This document shows, piece after piece, positions 5,319-7,012 of a DNA stretch of 7,012 bases. The position numbers and the translations under genes are program-made. Origin of the DNA: Pseudomonadota bacterium (GTDB taxonomy: Bacteria > Pseudomonadota > Alphaproteobacteria > Rhodospirillales > 2-02-FULL-58-16); NCBI GenBank assembly GCA_022572335.1, contig JACZWD010000144.1, positions 1-7,012 on the forward strand, in the 5' to 3' direction. Positions within the stretch are counted from its first letter, which is position 1. The number at the start of each line of letters is the position of its first letter. Below the pieces are notes generated by a model, which ran no database searches, had not been told where the DNA came from, and saw nothing but the letters and a program-made list of their open reading frames with translations.

Positions 5319-5347
5319 CGTCCCAGATGCCCCGGAAGAGGTGTGCC

Positions 5348-6262
5348 ATGCCATTCGTCGGGGAGTTTCCCGATGCGGACCCCTTGCGCGGCGCCATCGA
5401 GGCGGCCCACCGGGCCGACGAGACGGCCCGTCTCGAGGCGCTGCTCGGCGACGCCGCCATGGACGCGGCGGCCCTGCAACGGGTCGCCGACACCGCCCGC
5501 GGCCTGGTGGAGAAGATGCGCCGCCGGCGGACGGGATTCGCCGGACTGGACGATTTCCTCGGCGAATACGGGCTGTCCAACAGCGAAGGCGTGGTGCTCA
5601 TGTGCCTGGCGGAGGCGCTGTTGCGCATCCCCGACGCCGAAACGGCCAACCGCCTGATCCGCGACAAGATCGTCGACGCCGACTGGGAAGGGCACCTGGG
5701 CGCCAGCGACTCCCTGCTGGTCAATGCCTCCACCTGGGCGCTGATGCTCACCGGCCGCGTGGTCAAGATGGACCAAGGCGCGCTTGGCGACGTGGGCTCG
5801 TTCCTGCGCCGTCTGGTGGCCAAGGGCGGCGAGCCGCTGATCCGCCGGGCGATGACCCAGGCCATGCGTATCCTCGGGCGCCAGTTCGTCATGGGGCGCA
5901 CCATCGAAGAAGCCCTTGAACGGGCCCGCGGATCCGAGGCCCGCGGCTACCGGTATTCCTACGACATGCTGGGCGAGGCGGCGCGCACCGCGGCCGACGC
6001 CGAGCGCTACATGGAGGCCTATTCCCGGGCCATCGCGGCCGTCGGAGGGGAAAGCGCCGGCCGCGGCGTCGTCGCGAGGGGCCGGGCGTGTCGGTCAAGC
6101 TCTCGGCGCTGCATCCCCGCTACGAGTTCGCCCAGCGCGAACGGGTCATGGGTGAGCTCGTGCCCCGGCTCGCACGGCTGGTCCGGCAGGCGCAGGAGGC
6201 GGACATCGGGCTGTGCGTGGACGCCGAGGAAGCGGACCGGCTGGACCTGTCGCTGGACGTGA
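5348..6262 (+). CDS. putA: PutA N-terminal part (bifunctional proline dehydrogenase), ends early through a frameshift
   Basis: The ATG at 5348 has AAGAGG six bases upstream. Residues 1-244 correspond to the helical domain that precedes and wraps the proline dehydrogenase barrel in PutA: 'RTGFAGLDDFLGEYGLSNSEGVVLMCLAEALLRIPD', 'DWEGHLG.SDSLLVNASTWALMLTG' and 'EEALERARGSEARGYRYSYDMLGEAARTA' are characteristic. The ribbon-helix-helix DNA-binding domain of enterobacterial PutA is absent, so this is a bifunctional, non-autoregulating type. After R244 (codon 6077-6079) the frame leaves the PutA reading and continues for 60 unrelated Arg/Ser/Trp-rich residues to TGA 6260-6262; the conserved barrel continues in the neighbouring frame. 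As written, the product would lack the catalytic barrel and be inactive. One extra G in the run at 6078-6081 would restore the frame. Sequencing error, true mutation or gene splitting are all possible. Confidence 0.85.
   Translation: MPFVGEFPDADPLRGAIEAAHRADETARLEALLGDAAMDAAALQRVADTARGLVEKMRRRRTGFAGLDDFLGEYGLSNSEGVVLMCLAEALLRIPDAETANRLIRDKIVDADWEGHLGASDSLLVNASTWALMLTGRVVKMDQGALGDVGSFLRRLVAKGGEPLIRRAMTQAMRILGRQFVMGRTIEEALERARGSEARGYRYSYDMLGEAARTAADAERYMEAYSRAIAAVGGESAGRGVVARGRACRSSSRRCIPATSSPSANGSWVSSCPGSHGWSGRRRRRTSGCAWTPRKRTGWTCRWT
6074..6090 (+). other. putA: Frameshift point in putA at a four-G run
   Basis: Upstream the PutA frame reads ...GRGVVAR with codon AGG at 6077-6079; downstream it reads GPGVSVKLS with GGG at 6079-6081. 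The two frames meet in the run GGGG (6078-6081) followed by CC. Inserting one G gives an uninterrupted PutA sequence, so the window is one base short here. No X-XXY-YYZ slippery heptamer is present, which argues against programmed -1 frameshifting. Confidence 0.85.
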
Positions 6263-7012
6263 TCGAGGCGGTTTTCGCCGATGTGGCCGCGACCGGCTGG
6301 GAGGGGTTCGGCGTGGCGGTTCAGGCCTATCAGAAACGCGCGACCTTCGTCCTCGACTGGCTCTCGGCCCTGGCCCGGCGCCACCGGCGGCGGCTGATGG
6401 TGCGCCTGGTCAAGGGCGCCTACTGGGACACCGAGATCAAGCGCGGCCAGGAACAGGGGCTGGACGGCTATCCGGTGTTCACCCGCAAGGTCTCCACCGA
6501 CGTTTCCTACCTTGCCTGCGCCCGCAAGATCCTGGCCTGCAAAGACGTCTTCTTCCCCCTGTTCGCCACCCATAACGCCCACACCCTGGCGGCGGTGCTG
6601 GAGCTGGCCGGCGACTTTCGGGACTTCGAGTTCCAGCGCCTCCACGGCATGGGCGAGGCCCTTTACCAACAGGTGGTGGGAAAGGGCGGCCTGGGCGCCC
6701 GGTGCCGGGTCTATGCGCCCGTCGGCACCCACGAGGACCTGCTGGCCTACCTGGCGCGCCGGTTGCTGGAGAACGGCGCCAACACCTCGTTCGTCAACCG
6801 TATCGTGGACCGGACGGCGCCTATCGACGACATCATCGCCGACCCGCTGGCCAAGGCGGCGGCGCTGGCCCAGAAGCCCCATCCACGCATTCCCCCGCCG
6901 GCGTCCCTGTACGGAACGGAACGCCGCAATTCCAGGGGCCTGGACCTGAGCGACCCGGCGTCCCTCAGGCCCCTGGCGCGGGCCATGGCGGCGGCGCCGG
7001 CCCCCTGGCGGG
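6079..7012 (+). CDS. putA: PutA proline dehydrogenase barrel, resumed in shifted frame (3' end outside window)
   Basis: From GGG 6079 the frame is open to the window edge and reads GPGVSVKLSALHPRYE, the first strand of the PutA flavin barrel. Further landmarks are DAEEADRLDLSLDVIE (6220 on), 'GFGVAVQAYQKR' (6304 on), 'RLVKGAYWDTEIKRGQ', 'YPVFTRKVSTDVSYLACA', 'FATHNAHTLAA', 'FQRLHGMGEALYQQV', 'YAPVGTHEDLLAYL' and RRLLENGANTSFVNRI (6757 on), whose two arginines bind the proline carboxylate in characterised PutA. The enzyme oxidises proline to pyrroline-5-carboxylate with FAD and passes electrons to the membrane quinone pool. The window ends in the linker ('YGTERRNSRGLDLSD') before the P5C dehydrogenase domain. 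A GTG at 6088 is preceded six bases earlier by AGGGG, so separate translation of the barrel is conceivable, but it would cut inside the first strand motif. All barrel motifs seen are intact. Confidence 0.88.

Larger units (their letters stand above)
5020..5347. other. Repeat-rich intergenic region between kdsC and putA
   Basis: I find no convincing gene here. A 68-codon frame from ATG 5022 runs through the GC hairpin and has non-typical codon use. The region holds, in order, a GC-rich triple repeat forming alternative hairpins (5034-5081), palindromes GTCCGGAC (5151-5158) and GCGGGCCCGC (5177-5186), an inverted repeat (5187-5209), tandem TATAG-type direct repeats (5221-5248) and leader hairpins (5254-5318). 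The concentration of repeats before putA suggests the regulatory region of the proline gene. No good sigma-70 -35/-10 pair is visible on the plus strand. A strong purine stretch AAAGGGAGGAA (5088-5098) looks like a ribosome site but no start codon follows at a useful distance. Confidence 0.5.

Noticed and set aside
6074..6087. Programmed -1 ribosomal frameshifting in putA
   Set aside because: There is no slippery heptamer and I know of no putA controlled this way; a lost G in a homopolymer run explains it more simply.
6080..6262. Last 60 codons of the first putA frame as a genuine C-terminal tail
   Set aside because: The conserved PutA sequence continues without a gap in the adjacent frame over the same bases, so this stretch is out-of-frame readthrough.

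Overview
The window looks like a GC-rich alphaproteobacterial chromosome segment, most likely from a Rhodospirillales-type (Magnetospirillum/Rhodospirillum-like) bacterium. I judge this from the genes and codon use alone: strong G/C third positions, a flagellin-like protein of the alphaproteobacterial type, a PAS-PAS-GGDEF-EAL protein, and a PutA without the ribbon-helix-helix domain. No species can be named. There are no tRNA or rRNA genes, CRISPR arrays, insertion sequences or integrases.

Layout from left to right: (1) the 5' end of a flagellin-like gene on the minus strand, cut by the window edge; (2) a 370-base intergenic region with a 120-base island that is 76% A+T; (3) a two-gene operon for the split alpha and beta subunits of a thiamine-diphosphate decarboxylase of the sulfopyruvate/phosphonopyruvate (ComD/ComE-like) family; (4) a 53-residue membrane protein with a glycine zipper and a very strong ribosome binding site; (5) a PAS-PAS-GGDEF-EAL cyclic-di-GMP protein whose cyclase signature is degenerate (ESDEF) but whose phosphodiesterase residues are intact; (6) 37 bases later, a KdsC-type HAD phosphatase, probably in the same transcript; (7) a 328-base region rich in inverted and direct repeats; (8) a PutA proline dehydrogenase gene, broken by a one-base frameshift at a G run and running off the right edge.

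Working together: the flagellin-like gene and the c-di-GMP phosphodiesterase would both fit motility control. A KdsC-type phosphatase makes a sugar acid for the cell surface (KDO, or a nonulosonate used on polysaccharide or flagellin), so these genes may share a surface/motility theme, but that is inference. PutA is ordinary proline catabolism. I found no convincing new multi-gene system. The most useful leads are the putA frameshift at a domain boundary, the PDE with a probably non-catalytic GGDEF domain, the orphan ThDP decarboxylase pair beside an A+T island, the overlooked 53-residue glycine-zipper protein, and the repeat-dense region upstream of putA.
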